From Suillus spraguei (Eukaryota; Basidiomycota; Agaricomycetes; Boletales; Suillaceae): a stretch of 28,372 nt of DNA. Made by a program: the position numbers and the translations under genes. The notes below the pieces were generated by a model. It saw only the letters and a program-made list of their open reading frames with translations. It ran no database searches and was not told the origin of the DNA. Below, piece after piece: positions 1-11,922 of this stretch. How positions within the stretch are numbered: position 1 is the first letter of the stretch; each line of letters begins with the position of its first letter. The stretch lies in NCBI GenBank assembly GCA_016800925.1, contig JABCPU010000728.1, positions 1-28,372 of the forward strand, read 5' to 3'.

Positions 1-151
1 GTTGAGATATATTAATATACATGTTTTATTGTATTTCGCACTCAAAAAATATAAGATATGCCAGGTGAATGATGTGAGAGAGAGCAAACAAGTTTTGAGA
101 TAAGTGAGTTAAGCTGATTAAGCATGTTAAGGAATGTGTGAATTTCCTGAT

Positions 152-191
152 GTGGATGACTTTCCGTAGGCTGAAATATTCTGATTAGAAT
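152..191 (+). repeat. Left 40-bp terminal inverted repeat
   Basis: Begins gtggatgactttccgtaggc. It is the exact reverse complement of 2239-2278 over all 40 bases. Perfect identity next to heavily decayed coding sequence suggests a fairly recent insertion of an already defective copy, or selection or gene conversion on the ends. Confidence 0.9.
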
Positions 192-194
192 GAC

Positions 195-848
195 GGTTCT
201 CAAAGTCAAACCTAGAAAGAAATTCTCAGCCAAAATTTGCGAATTCGGATGCCTGCCGGTACGGCAGCTTTCGAACTCCGGGTATGCCCTGCCTGCTCGT
301 CGTTGTCATTGGCGTCGATGGTGGTCAAGCTCCAATCTGATCCTTAATCGCTGTGTTAAGAACACCCTGTATCATGAAAAACTCGTTCACACATGTCTGG
401 GATATCGTGTGATAGGACGCTCGAGTATGCTGTTGAGAGTGATACAAGCGAATTGATTGACGAGGCAGATGTGACCGATGAGGTAGGGGATTCAGGCCAT
501 GCTGGTGATGCTGTCTGTATGCTGATATCAGACCATGACCACTGGCAGTGTCGCTGATCTCTGATGAGTCCTCCTCCTCATCTACTAGTAGTTCATCTAC
601 CATAAACTCAACTAACTCCATGTATCGCGCGATAGTAAGGTCATGACTAGTTTTGTTTGAGGCTGCGAAGGAGCCTTGAACGATCGGATTCCCGAGGCAT
701 AATGATATTGAAAGATGGTGTCGCAGTAGATGATGACGGTCTGAGTATAAGGTTAGGGTTGATGTGTCAGCGTCGGAGCCTCAATTAACCGGCAAATTCC
801 AAAATGCTCAACGTTTGAAATTTCTATACGAAGTTAACTTTGAGAACC
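195..848. repeat. Nested inverted repeat inside the transposon
   Basis: ggttctcaaagt (195-206) is exactly inverted at 837-848. Imperfect similarity continues inward for roughly 20 more bases (agaaattc at about 217-224 against its complement near 818-825). The ~650 bp between the arms has no convincing reading frame. It could be a MITE-like insertion in the larger element, or sub-terminal repeats of that element. Confidence 0.45.
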
Positions 849-894
849 ACTAATAATATACCGGAGTCTCAAAAATTTACCAAACATCGCTGAT

Positions 895-1494
895 ATGTTA
901 ATCTATACTGGAATAATCCCCCGTACGCTCATTCAATTAAATTTAGTCTGGTCCTTGATGGACGATAGCTTTGCAGTCCAGCAGCTGCTTCTCGACAAAG
1001 ACGAGGCTGAACATTTCGATGACGATGAGAGACTTATGGTGCTTGCTGCTGCTATCATTGCCGGGAGTGAGGTATCACAACAAGAGCGCATTGACACTCG
1101 GCACCCACATCGTTTGTACCTTTGCCGACCCCAACTACTTCCAAATCCTTGTATCAACACTCCATGGAAGGTGCTATACGATAGTCAACATGATAGAGCC
1201 TTCATCACTACAATGGGCTTTGATGTGCACACCTTCTCCTCACTACTTACTGCAGGCTTTGCGCAAGCCTGGTATGAGACACCAATACCTTGGGCCGGAC
1301 TCATAGGGTTAGTTAGGGTGGAGGTGCAAAACAACTACTATTCAAGCTGCACAGGTACATTGAAACATGATACTTATCTAAGCTGCTTGAGTACAAGAAC
1401 GACAAAGTCTTACCTCATACGCCTGAGAGCCTTCAGACCGCTGCACGCGAGTGACAGTCTGTGCGATCCCTGGGTGGGCCCACCACTTTCCTAA
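895..1494 (+). pseudogene. Harbinger-like transposase, N-terminal remnant
   Basis: An open frame starts at ATG 895. Its middle (about residues 40-135) has the look of the N-terminal half of basidiomycete Harbinger/PIF-type transposases (DDE_Tnp_4 family): an acidic segment, a LAAAIIAGSE helix, then the blocks RLYLCRPQLLPNP, INTPWKVLYDSQ, DRAFITTMGFDV and a TPIP motif. After TPIP (about 1295) the similarity I recognise stops. The DDE catalytic core is not visible in any frame downstream. The family call rests on remembered homologues, not a search. A 69-codon minus-strand frame at 1378-1587 overlaps and is not supported. Confidence 0.6.
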
Positions 1495-2238
1495 GTCATC
1501 ACACATATATGCATTCCCTGCGCCATCATAGCACAACTCGGGAATCGCCTGGCTATGAGATTGGGAGAGAATAGTAGTATCAGACATTGAACGGACTCTG
1601 AGTGTTTGAGTTACTTACCTTGTGGCTACCGGTACACGACCTTTATATGCTAGAAGTGTATGTTGAGCCGTCGGATGCAAGGGGTGGGCATATTCATAGT
1701 AAAAAAAATAGTCATGGACCCTGCGCTAGTAACAGTGCAACGGGAGCGCGCAAAGCCAAAAGGAAGAGAATACAATGGTGCCGGCTTGATTTTGACCGTT
1801 CAAGAGGAAGTTTTCACAGATAGAACGTAAGAAGTGACGGGAAATCGATACTACTAGGTTGCATTGGGCGAGATTGGAGGCACCGGTGGCATACAGGTCA
1901 GGTAGGCACTCCATTAGTGGGCACAGAGAACTGGGGATGTCGTGCTGGGCACTTAGAATCACCTAGATAGTGGCGGGAGAGAAAGACTTTAGCGTACTTG
2001 ACGAAAAGTTGAAACGTACCTCAGTATTACTGCGCGAGGTGCCGCATTGTGTGACATGCATCTCAAGCAAGGCTGATTATGTCAGCGGATATCGCTGGCG
2101 TTAGTGGCCTAAAACGGATGTAAGTCGTCTGTAAAGTCTATTGGGGGGGGGGTAGATGACACATGGTTACGAACTGACTGTAAATGAACACCGGCATCGC
2201 GGCACACCTGCCTAATAAGGGTAAATATATGATATGAT

Positions 2239-2278
2239 ATTCTAATCAGAATATTTCAGCCTACGGAAAGTCATCCAC
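2239..2278 (-). repeat. Right 40-bp terminal inverted repeat
   Basis: Exact reverse complement of 152-191. Inside it lies an AT-rich stretch (gatatgatat). Outside it lies catcca-ctctcaaaattcac, which partly mirrors the left flank. Confidence 0.9.
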
Positions 2279-3635
2279 TCTCAAAATTCACGCCTCGGAA
2301 TTTATCTAGTCAGTCTCCTTATTTCTTTCTTGCGATTCTCATTTTTTGCTTTGGCACTATTGTGTATTTTTTATATTCTAAACGACCCAGACTGTAATAA
2401 AATGTGATCGAGTCCCTTGGGCATGGAGCCGGGGGACTCTGCTTGCCCTAAACAAAAATGAGACCTCCGGTCTAAGTGTAGATTGATTCAATCTTGGCTC
2501 AGCCCAGCTGAGTTCACCTGTCAAAAAATGACATCGCTTAATGTTCAGTGGCAACAGTGCCGAGATCATGCCGACGCAGCCATCAACGCTGCCAGTGCCA
2601 CATCACCATGACTGTCTGCGTCGACTCTGCGATGCAAGCTCAAGTATGGTGCAACCAAGACAGGCTGAACTTCAAGCACATCTTGCAGGGCAAGCCCAAC
2701 TCCTCATGGGGCTCGCAGCTGTGCTGGACGACAATTCAGACAATGATCTTAAGGAACTCGCCAATGATGATGACCTTCGTGATGACTATCTATCTGATTC
2801 TGATGCATTGCTCATAGTAGCTCTCGAGCAGCCCTATTAAACCCGCCATCGAGCCCAGTCTAATTACATAGCCTGGTGGTGGGTGGATTCATGAAGACCA
2901 ACAAGGTTAGCGACTTTTTTTTGGGAATTCGATCGATTTTAATTTCTCGCTCGTACCAGGTTGTACTAGACTGCCGCGCATGCAGTCCTTCTCTGTGCTA
3001 TAGCTATATAACATCAATGCTGTATCTTGTATCCATCGGGAAAAACAGCAATGCAATACCACTAGGCTACTTCTACTGATGAAAGATTCACAGTTGATAT
3101 CATCAGGTGCCGCCTTAGACAGAGTCTTCACTGCCTTCTTGTCGGTGAGCAACGCAATTACACTGGTTTCACTGGGACTCACTGGAGTGAAGCATATGAT
3201 AGATATCTCAGTCGGCTTGGGCAAACATTGGCCAGGTAAGACTACTGTAAGGGGTTGCCAACTCCGCTGAAGATGTAATTCTGTGCCACTTTATCAGATG
3301 AGTCCTTCGCTTAAACATGAAAGCGTATCCTTACTTTCCGTAAATCTAATGAATTACTATTCACTCATCGTGATCCGCCAATCCCCGTCGAACTCGTTTT
3401 TAGCCTTACTCTAAGGAGTGGCCGAACATGATTTGTATAATAACTTTCAGAAGAAATGCCAAGAGTTAGTTAGTTATGATTTTTGAGCTTTCTTGATAAT
3501 TCACAAATAATCACCTGACAACCACAGCGCCTAGGCTTGGAGCGACTGTAGTCTACGCGGCAAGGCGGTGGGAGCTGCCTGGTTATTGAGGGTCGCCCCG
3601 CCGAGGCTTGACCTAATGTGTTCGGACGCGTTTAG
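2279..3635. other. Intergenic stretch, no convincing gene
   Basis: It contains a 99-codon plus-strand frame at 2541-2840 whose C-terminal half is very acidic (LDDNSDNDLKELANDDDL). That resembles the acidic N-termini of transposon proteins but has no recognisable domain. Short frames at 2876-3270 have no supporting features. The segment nearest 3635 is presumably halogenase promoter. I see no RNA gene or clear repeat here. Confidence 0.4.
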
Positions 3636-3642
3636 TATAAAA
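3636..3642 (+). promoter_or_regulatory. TATA box of the halogenase gene
   Basis: TATAAAA lies 63 bp before the chosen ATG at 3705, a usual spacing for a core promoter with a short 5' leader. An out-of-frame ATG at 3662 opens an 86-codon frame into the gene. It is either upstream of the transcription start or a minor upstream ORF. Confidence 0.6.
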
Positions 3643-3704
3643 GCTCAAGCTCAAAGCATCAATGAACGTTGTCAATTTCTCATACACACCCAGTAGCATT
3701 CGAC

Positions 3705-5842
<2,138 letters not shown>

Positions 5843-6981
5843 TTGATGGATACTGGTAATCATTGCCGTGGCCGTAGATCGATTGTGTATAATCTGTGAT
5901 ATTTATTTACTTGAATTAGAGCCAGTAATTGTCGGACCATCTGCGGGATTCAGTTTACTTCAGCAGTGATTAGCGACTGGCCGGATTGAGCGTTGAACGG
6001 TAATCTCGGAGGACCAGGACCCTGACGTACAGCTTGCGTACAGTGCACATCATCATGAGAATTAATACTGTTGCCCGCAGTTGAAGTGTTTGACTTGATC
6101 ATCATGGTCAATTGACTGAAACGCGATTGAGCACTGAGAAAACTGTTAAACGCACTCAAAGTATAACGTAATTACATAAGCTGACCACTTCGGTATGCTT
6201 ACCTTGTACAGTTACAGCTACCTTCATATCAATAGAAAGATGCCACAACGAACGCAAAGGCAAGTGCAAGTACAAAATCTAATTATGTTTGCATTGCAGG
6301 TAAAGAAAAACGAGCTCAAATCCGCCTGCGTCGCTAACGGAGGCTCGAAAGTCTTACAGGGCATGAGTTCAACAGCTTAGAAGGTGTTCTTGAGAATGCC
6401 TGCCCTTTTTTGCCCTTTTTTACGGGTGCATTTTTACGAGTTTTTGGCAATGATACCTGTTGGATGTCTTTGTCTTTGGGTGCCATGTTGCTCAAACACG
6501 CAGAGGGTACAGTTGCTTGCATGCCAGGACAAGTATATTTAATTATATATAATTTTTAAATAAGAGAAATACAGTTGAATCCACAGTGCAGAATCCGATT
6601 CATAATCGCGTTAAGCGCCTCGAGAGGCGCTTCGACGATTAAGCACGATTAAACTCATAATCCGATTCTCAGCGTCCAAAATCGTTTTTTGAATCGCATT
6701 CTGAATCGCTCCATAATCGTTCACTCTGACTACCACTATTCTACCGTGACCCGACGCGCCTCGATACTATTAATATTAATTAATTGCAAGACAGTAAGTA
6801 GTCTTCGGCATTCAACAAAAAAATACTGAGCGCCTGGAGGAGACAATATTTGTTCCTCTGAAGTGTACCTTGACTCTAGATGGCAAAATTAAATTGACAG
6901 GATGCCTGGACTTCCTTTATTTTCTTTGATTTCAAAAGGCACATGCATAACTACGGAACGACAGTCTTTTAATTCAAGCAC
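5843..6981. other. Intergenic, repeat-bearing, no gene seen
   Basis: Downstream of the halogenase. Short frames on both strands have no recognisable content. One minus-strand frame near 6334-6522 is Lys-rich (KKGKKG), like the starts of some transposon proteins, but too short to call. Holds the palindrome-rich block at 6589-6725. An AT-rich stretch (6536-6565) precedes that block. Confidence 0.5.
6589..6725. repeat. Palindrome-rich MITE-like block built on ATCG/GATTC words
   Basis: The words cgattc, gaatcg and aatcg recur in both orientations (ccgattcataatcg, cataatccgattc, ttgaatcgcattctgaatcg, ccataatcg). In the middle, 6613-6632 forms a 9-bp stem (AAGCGCCTC/GAGGCGCTT) around a 2-base loop. 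There is no coding potential. The pattern fits a small non-autonomous element or a structured satellite fragment. Family unknown. Confidence 0.45.
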
Positions 6982-7187
6982 CGTTCCTCGATTGAAGGCA
7001 TATTTCTATTGAATGTTCGACCGTGACTACATACCACGCCCTACTTCCGTGCTCGCTTGCCAGGAACGTTCTCCTGACTTCGGCGGCGTTACGACGAGCG
7101 AAGTTTTCTAGCCAGATCAGTTGCCTTGTCGACACCCCTGGCAAACTTGGTCACAACAGAGTGGAAGCAGAGTTTCTGAATACTGTA
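6982..7187 (+). repeat. Left arm of ~206-bp inverted repeat flanking lectin 1
   Basis: Matches the reverse complement of 8477-8683 with scattered substitutions and two 4-bp indels. Shared stretches include tgactacataccacgccct, tcgcttgccaggaacgttct and acgacgagcgaagttttcta. Because of the indels the two arms do not share one open frame throughout, so any protein once encoded is decayed in at least one arm. The inner end lies directly against the start of the duplicated lectin segment (about 7193). Confidence 0.75.
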
Positions 7188-7328
7188 CTGAGCAATCCTA
7201 TTCATCAATGTACACATACCTGTACACAACAGAAGCAGACACGACAGGACATGGTACATATATGTGGGAACACCTTCAATATCTCAACCTTGATCACCTT
7301 TGCTAGGCGGTGCCTCATTGCCAGCTGG

Positions 7329-7990
7329 TCAGACCTTGACGAATGCCCACAGCTGGTTGGCGTTGGGCTTCTTGTCGACTAATGCTGAGAGTTTTACCTT
7401 GTGAACGTTGTCAAAAAAAGGTTTTGAAAAGAAAATCCACCAACTTACTGCATCCCCTGCTTTACCGCCTGGAATGGATAGCACCAGGTTCTGGTCCGCA
7501 GCGAAGTTGATACTATACGTTGAGTCGTTAAATTAGTAAATAATACTAGGTTGCTGTGCGTTAGATTCTCACGTATAATGATTTTTCTCTTTGTCCTGCA
7601 GAACAATATTAACCAGGATCGCCGCACCTTGATAAACGACTGCAGCTCCCGCTTCAAACTGCCCATGTCCGCATCAATCGACATGCAAGATGAATGAATG
7701 ACAATCTAGCATACCGACCAAGCTGTGAAGAATCCGTTACCACCCTTGTCCTTGTTGCTGGTCTGAATGGTGAACAACCCCAGGCCTGGCACCTGCTCCA
7801 GTCTTACCCACTAGTATACGTGATGTGTGTCAGAACAGGTCACAAAGTGGGTGCGAATGCGTATAGATACCTGTTGATCCACTGGCACAGGCTGAGCTGC
7901 GACTTCACCGGTGAGCCGGTCGCCAAGCTCAGTGCCGGTGAGACTGAGCACAAGTTTTGTGCCGACATTCTGGATTATGAACACGCCCAT
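7329..7990 (-). CDS. Small ricin-B-like (R-type, beta-trefoil) lectin 1 (144 aa)
   Basis: Exons on the minus strand: 7990-7871, 7810-7715, 7658-7573, 7512-7449, 7397-7329; introns 51-60 bp, GT-AG; 144 codons plus stop. The protein opens MGVFIIQNVGTKLVLSL and ends QLWAFVKV. QxW motifs occur at the exon 1-2 junction (QQW, 39-41) and near the C-terminus (QLW), as expected for first and last lobes of a single ricin-B/CBM13-type trefoil. No signal peptide or membrane segment, so probably cytosolic, like many fruiting-body lectins that act against nematodes, insects or fungi (family knowledge). Sugar specificity cannot be deduced. A beta-trefoil protease inhibitor is the main alternative. It is more diverged at the N-terminus than its paralogue at 22556-23242. 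Confidence 0.8.
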
Positions 7991-8068
7991 TGTATAAGAT
8001 GTAAGTCAGTAGTAATAATTTGAAAATAGGACGAGGAACTGATGAAGGCGAGGTCAGAGAGCGCTGTG

Positions 8069-8076
8069 CTTTTATA
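8069..8076 (-). promoter_or_regulatory. TATA box of lectin 1
   Basis: TATAAAAG on the minus strand, 78 bp before the ATG at 7990. The same octamer stands at the same distance before lectin 2, inside a conserved block (tatactgagcatcttggg on the plus strand). That supports both start codons and shared regulation. Confidence 0.65.
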
Positions 8077-8476
8077 CTGAGCATCTTGGGCTATTATCGA
8101 GGGTGGTAAAAACAAACGCATACACGATGGCAACAGGACCTACCCGATGAAGTTGAAAGATAGGAACTAGCAGCAGTACGGCGGATATTCAAAGTTCTTG
8201 TACGTGACAGGGCAAATAGGCACCGGCACATCATAAACACCGAGTCTTGAAATGTTGAATTACCTAAAAAGCTGCGAGTCCGCTGCCTCAGGCTGAGTGA
8301 CTGGGAGAAAAAAGGCAGTGTGGACATTAATCAATGCACTGCCGAAAATCCGTAGAAAAAAAACAGACAAGGAATGATATGATTAATGGCTCCATTTGTG
8401 ATACCAGTAAAACAGTGACCAACTTACTTTCATTGCACTGACAGACCGTGATGTATTCTGCAGGCCGTGGCATTCG

Positions 8477-8683
8477 GTAGAGTATTCACAAACTCTGCTT
8501 CCACTGGTACTATTGTGACTAAGTTTGCCAGGGGTGTCGACAAAGCAGCTGATCTGGCTAGAAAACTTCGCTCGTCGTATCGCCGCTGAAGCCGGGAGAA
8601 CGTTCCTGGCAAGCGAGGAACTAGGGCGTGGTATGTAGTCACTGTCGAGAATTCAACAGAAACATGCCCTCAATCGAGGAACG
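8477..8683 (-). repeat. Right arm of ~206-bp inverted repeat flanking lectin 1
   Basis: Inverted counterpart of 6982-7187. Read on the minus strand it begins inside what looks like an intron: gtaagtatc starts just upstream (about 8691) and an acceptor gacag falls near 8643. A 68-codon open stretch follows (about 8642-8430), so this arm may keep the exon-intron edge of an older gene. I do not recognise the protein. Confidence 0.7.
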
Positions 8684-10028
8684 ATACTTACAGCTGTGTG
8701 CGAAACTAATAGCACTTCCTTGACAATCGATACGATGTCCTGGGCGCTCGTAGTTACACGGCGTGTTCACATCTTTTCAGGCGCTTTTAGCCCCTACTGC
8801 TGCTTTTACTTGTAATGCTAACCTATTTGCCATGTAAAATGAAAGAAACTTGCCCTGGCTCTGAAAAGGTACAATCAAGATCCTGGCCAGACTATGCAAC
8901 ATGGCAGCAGCCGTACCTATCAGTGACGAGAGCGCCAACGATACTGGATCTTTCCATAAGCAACTACACCGTCTATGATTCGTGATGGAAAGAAGGTCGA
9001 GCAGATATCCAAGGCTGACTGGTCTTTTTACTGGGTTGGTGCTAGAAGAAGGATGTGTCAATGTTAGTATCTGGAATGGAGTGAACCGGTGAGTGATCTT
9101 CATAATTACATACATGAGCTGGATGAGGAGGTTTCTCGAGCCGAATCCCTCAATGACTTGCGTTTCGTCATTGCCAACTACCATCCCTTATCCCAGAGTC
9201 GAATGGCGCACTCTTTCATTTCTTCGGTTGACAATACTTCAGTGATAGAGAAAGTTAAATTTAGAGTCTCCTGGTGTTTTATGGGTTATCTGAATGACAT
9301 ATAAGAACTGTCTTAGCTACGAGGATCCACGCGCTGTTGTATCGACTTCCTTTTTCGTCAAGGAGGTTTCTGTAACTCTAAATTTCTACACACATGTATG
9401 GCCATCGTGCCTTCAGCTGCTTGGCGTGATCACTTGATTGACAATGATTGTGACGTGTGGCATACGGCAAGGTACAATACGGGTCATGGGTCTACCAACA
9501 CCTCCTCAGCACAAGCTCAGGAACTTGACCTGCCAACCCTGGCAGATGACTACACCTCAAATGCGTGCGGTCGAACGGAATGTCTTCCACTGCCTCGTAT
9601 TACCGCATAAGTCACTATTTGGATACTCTTCGTTGCGAGTAGAAAGGGCGTGATTTACTAACCTAAGCCCCAGCACAAGTCTATTTGACAAAAATCAGGA
9701 AATTTACTGCATTAACACAACGGTATCATATAATGGGGTATGGACGAATATACTGTAATGATGCATGAGCAAGACACGGCCAGGGATAGGTAAGCAAAGA
9801 CACACGAGAGAAGAAACCACTTGTTATATGATACAGAGGAGTGCGAAATGGAGAAAGGGGCAGTATATGCATGCCAGTACACTAATAGGGTGATCCGGAA
9901 CGTGCTCCAAAATAATGAGAATCAAAATGGACAAAAAAATTAAGGGATTTGCACGGAAATTTACCGGCAAAAAAGGGTTCGTAGAGGGCTCGACAACTGT
10001 TTGGCTGGCACAGGAAGATGACGCTAGC
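8684..10028. other. Gene-poor stretch with unassigned open frames
   Basis: A 135-codon minus-strand frame (8777-9184) and a 71-codon plus-strand frame (9089-9304) overlap. Neither has a recognisable domain and neither could be joined into a longer spliced model. Frames at 9398-9653 are also unassigned. A gene related to the right inverted-repeat arm could once have extended here. From 9660 to 10028 I see only the 3' flank of the minus-strand gene that ends at 10029. Confidence 0.35.
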
Positions 10029-11577
10029 CTAGACACGAACCCCGATACCACTAACTCCACTTCCCACGACACCTACTCCGCGAAGAACATCGGCAATAAT
10101 GTGCCGGGGCCGAGCTAATGACAATGAGGCGTGACGTCTTTTGTGCAGGGAAGTCGAGGGGTTCGGCGAAGTGGATGGTGAGGAGCGAACAGGCGAGTGT
10201 GTGGAATTATGCGATCCAGAAGCTTTTGGCGTGTGGAAAGAGGTGGTGACGGGAGTACAAGCAGAGAAAGGGACAGTGATTGATGATTGCTCTCCATCTG
10301 CACCTACACCAAACTCCTCTGTCCAAGTAGCCGAGGGTATTGAAACGGAGGGAGCACATGTGGTCTGCAGCGATGGAGAGCGACTGAAAGGGCGTGCAGA
10401 GATCGAGGGAGCCGTTGCAAGGATGTGAGGCGATGGTGCACGTGGCAAAATTTCATTAGACTCGGCTGTCTTGGCAAGCGAAAGAGATGAGGACGACCTT
10501 GAAACAGGTGGTGCAAGGAACTGGTCTTTATTCATCTTTGTGCCTAAGCTGAGCGACGATGAATTCGACGGCACTGGGCTCCCGCTCGGCCTACCAAGCC
10601 CGATGCACGATGCAGAAGCAGACGGGCTCGGTGCTGGGGATGTAGCAGGCGACCGACGAGGGGAGGGGAGAGGGAAGAGCTGGTCTTCATCATCCTCAGC
10701 ATCATCTTCCTCTGGTATCCGAGGAGTAGAGGGCACGGTGGAGTTCTGTATGCGCAGGGGCGATGACGAGCGCTGCGTATTAACCATGCCATTGTCTCCC
10801 AACTCATTCAACCACGTGGACGCAGTGACCACTAAATCGCTTGACCGCCGACGTTTATCAACTTCATCCACGCTGATCGGGGGACAACGACCGAGCCCAA
10901 ATGAAGCAGCAGCAGCGCTCCCTTCGACTGTGATGGTCCGCGGACCCTCTTCCACGCTGAGTGAGCGCCGTCTGCGTGCGGACCGAGAGAAGTGTTCAGT
11001 CCAAGCATCTCCCTGCGACAAAGACGCCTCCGTCACGGCTTCGCATCCCGGGCAGCATGCTCGTAATGGAATGGTTACGAGATCGGAGCGAGAAGGCGAC
11101 AATGACGCTGTACGTGTTGGGCGTCGTGGACTGTGAGGAGACCCGGGGGCTGCCTGTGAGATAGTAGAAATACTAGATGGGGAACGGTGAACCAGACAAG
11201 GGGAGAGAGGCTTAGTACGAGTAGGAGATTGCGCTTTACTAGAGAAACTGTGCGACACCTCGGTATTCAGTCGTGAACTAGTTCACTAGCAACCAGTAGA
11301 CTTACCTAGGAATCGGAACTCGCAAAACGACATGACTGTCTTCTGGTACGAAAGCATCTGTTTCTGGAGACGACGGCGGCCCGCCCGCGTTCGATGGACG
11401 CCTCTTCCACAACGGTAGAGAATAAGACTTTGTCACGATCCTCGGTAGACGGTGACGGTGAGGATGTTTGGGGATAAGGACACATTGGTCGTCGAAGCGC
11501 ACACTCAGCTGGCAATGCTCGTCATTAGCTTGTGAGCAAATATCCAAAGGAGTATGCTTGCTGGTCGACATGGTCAT
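10029..11577 (-). CDS. Ser/Pro-rich conserved hypothetical protein (496 aa)
   Basis: Two exons: 11577-11306 and 11247-10029, with one 58-bp GT-AG intron (donor gtaagt); 1491 nt in one frame. ATG 11577 has A at -3. A second in-frame ATG lies two codons on. The N-terminal ~90 residues are folded-looking and least repetitive (LSVRFDDQCVLIPKHPH, then KSYSLPLWKRR), reminiscent of a conserved N-terminal block in unnamed basidiomycete proteins. The rest is low-complexity Ser/Pro/Arg-rich with many SPxR and RRxS-like sites and a short acidic run (EEDDAEDDEDQ), so probably disordered and phosphorylated. No enzyme or DNA-binding domain is visible. The antisense 221-codon frame (10471-11136) is a shadow: only the minus strand gives a clean splice and a composition consistent over its length. 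Confidence 0.75.
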
Positions 11578-11922
11578 TGTGGTTAAAAAGAAATCGTACG
11601 AAGAGATACGGGAATTATGTATTTAGACCGTTACGAAGACCACTCATCATCACGCTAGCTCATAAAAGACTTTTGTTAGCCGGATAATATTTGTTCGCCT
11701 AAAATGGATGATGGAACTTCTCCACTTGGACTGTTACCACCGCCGGCAGCGGATACAACTTACAACGTTATAACCTTGGTCCTGAACACCACAGGATCAT
11801 TTTTTTGTCAACAGGCCTGAACACAGGCGATTTACGCGAGTCTGAGGGATCTTGGCTAGGCCAGCTGTCACACCGCGTGAGAGTCGTGTGACATCTAGCT
11901 CAGCGCCCTGTTAGCTAGGATA
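11578..11922. other. Intergenic: promoter of the 496-aa gene and 3' flank of the decarboxylase
   Basis: 345 bp between two genes both on the minus strand. No open frame, repeat or clear TATA box was identified. Confidence 0.5.

Larger units (their letters stand above)
152..2278. mobile_element. Decayed DNA transposon bounded by perfect 40-bp inverted repeats
   Basis: Two identical 40-bp sequences in inverted orientation (152-191 and 2239-2278) enclose about 2.05 kb that contains a Harbinger-like transposase remnant (see 895-1494). Similarity seems to continue weakly outward: both sides carry a gtgaattt-like stretch just outside the exact repeat. The true ends and the target-site duplication (3 bp, TWA, expected for Harbinger) therefore cannot be fixed. 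No complete transposase is present, so the copy is not autonomous. A nested inverted repeat at 195-206/837-848 suggests a composite element. Right of the transposase piece (1500-2238) there is no recognisable gene, only a G10 run near 2143. Confidence 0.6.
7193..8215 (-). repeat. Duplicated lectin segment, copy 1
   Basis: The lectin gene plus 3' flank and about 225 bp of 5' flank is repeated at 22428-23640 in the same orientation. Conserved outside the coding exons: the 3' flank (gtacacat..., ...ggaacac-ttcaata), the promoter block gaggaactgatgaagg with ttttatactgagcatcttgg, and a further block at about 8153-8200 (gcggatattc-aagttctt). Intron positions are the same in both copies. Confidence 0.8.

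Noticed and set aside
1378..1587. 69-codon minus-strand frame in the transposon
   Set aside because: Overlaps the transposase remnant, has no recognised domain and no splice partner.
10471..11136. 221-codon plus-strand frame antisense to the Ser/Pro-rich gene
   Set aside because: Composition mirrors the Ser/Arg-rich opposite strand. The minus strand has the longer frame, a clean in-phase intron and a well-placed ATG.
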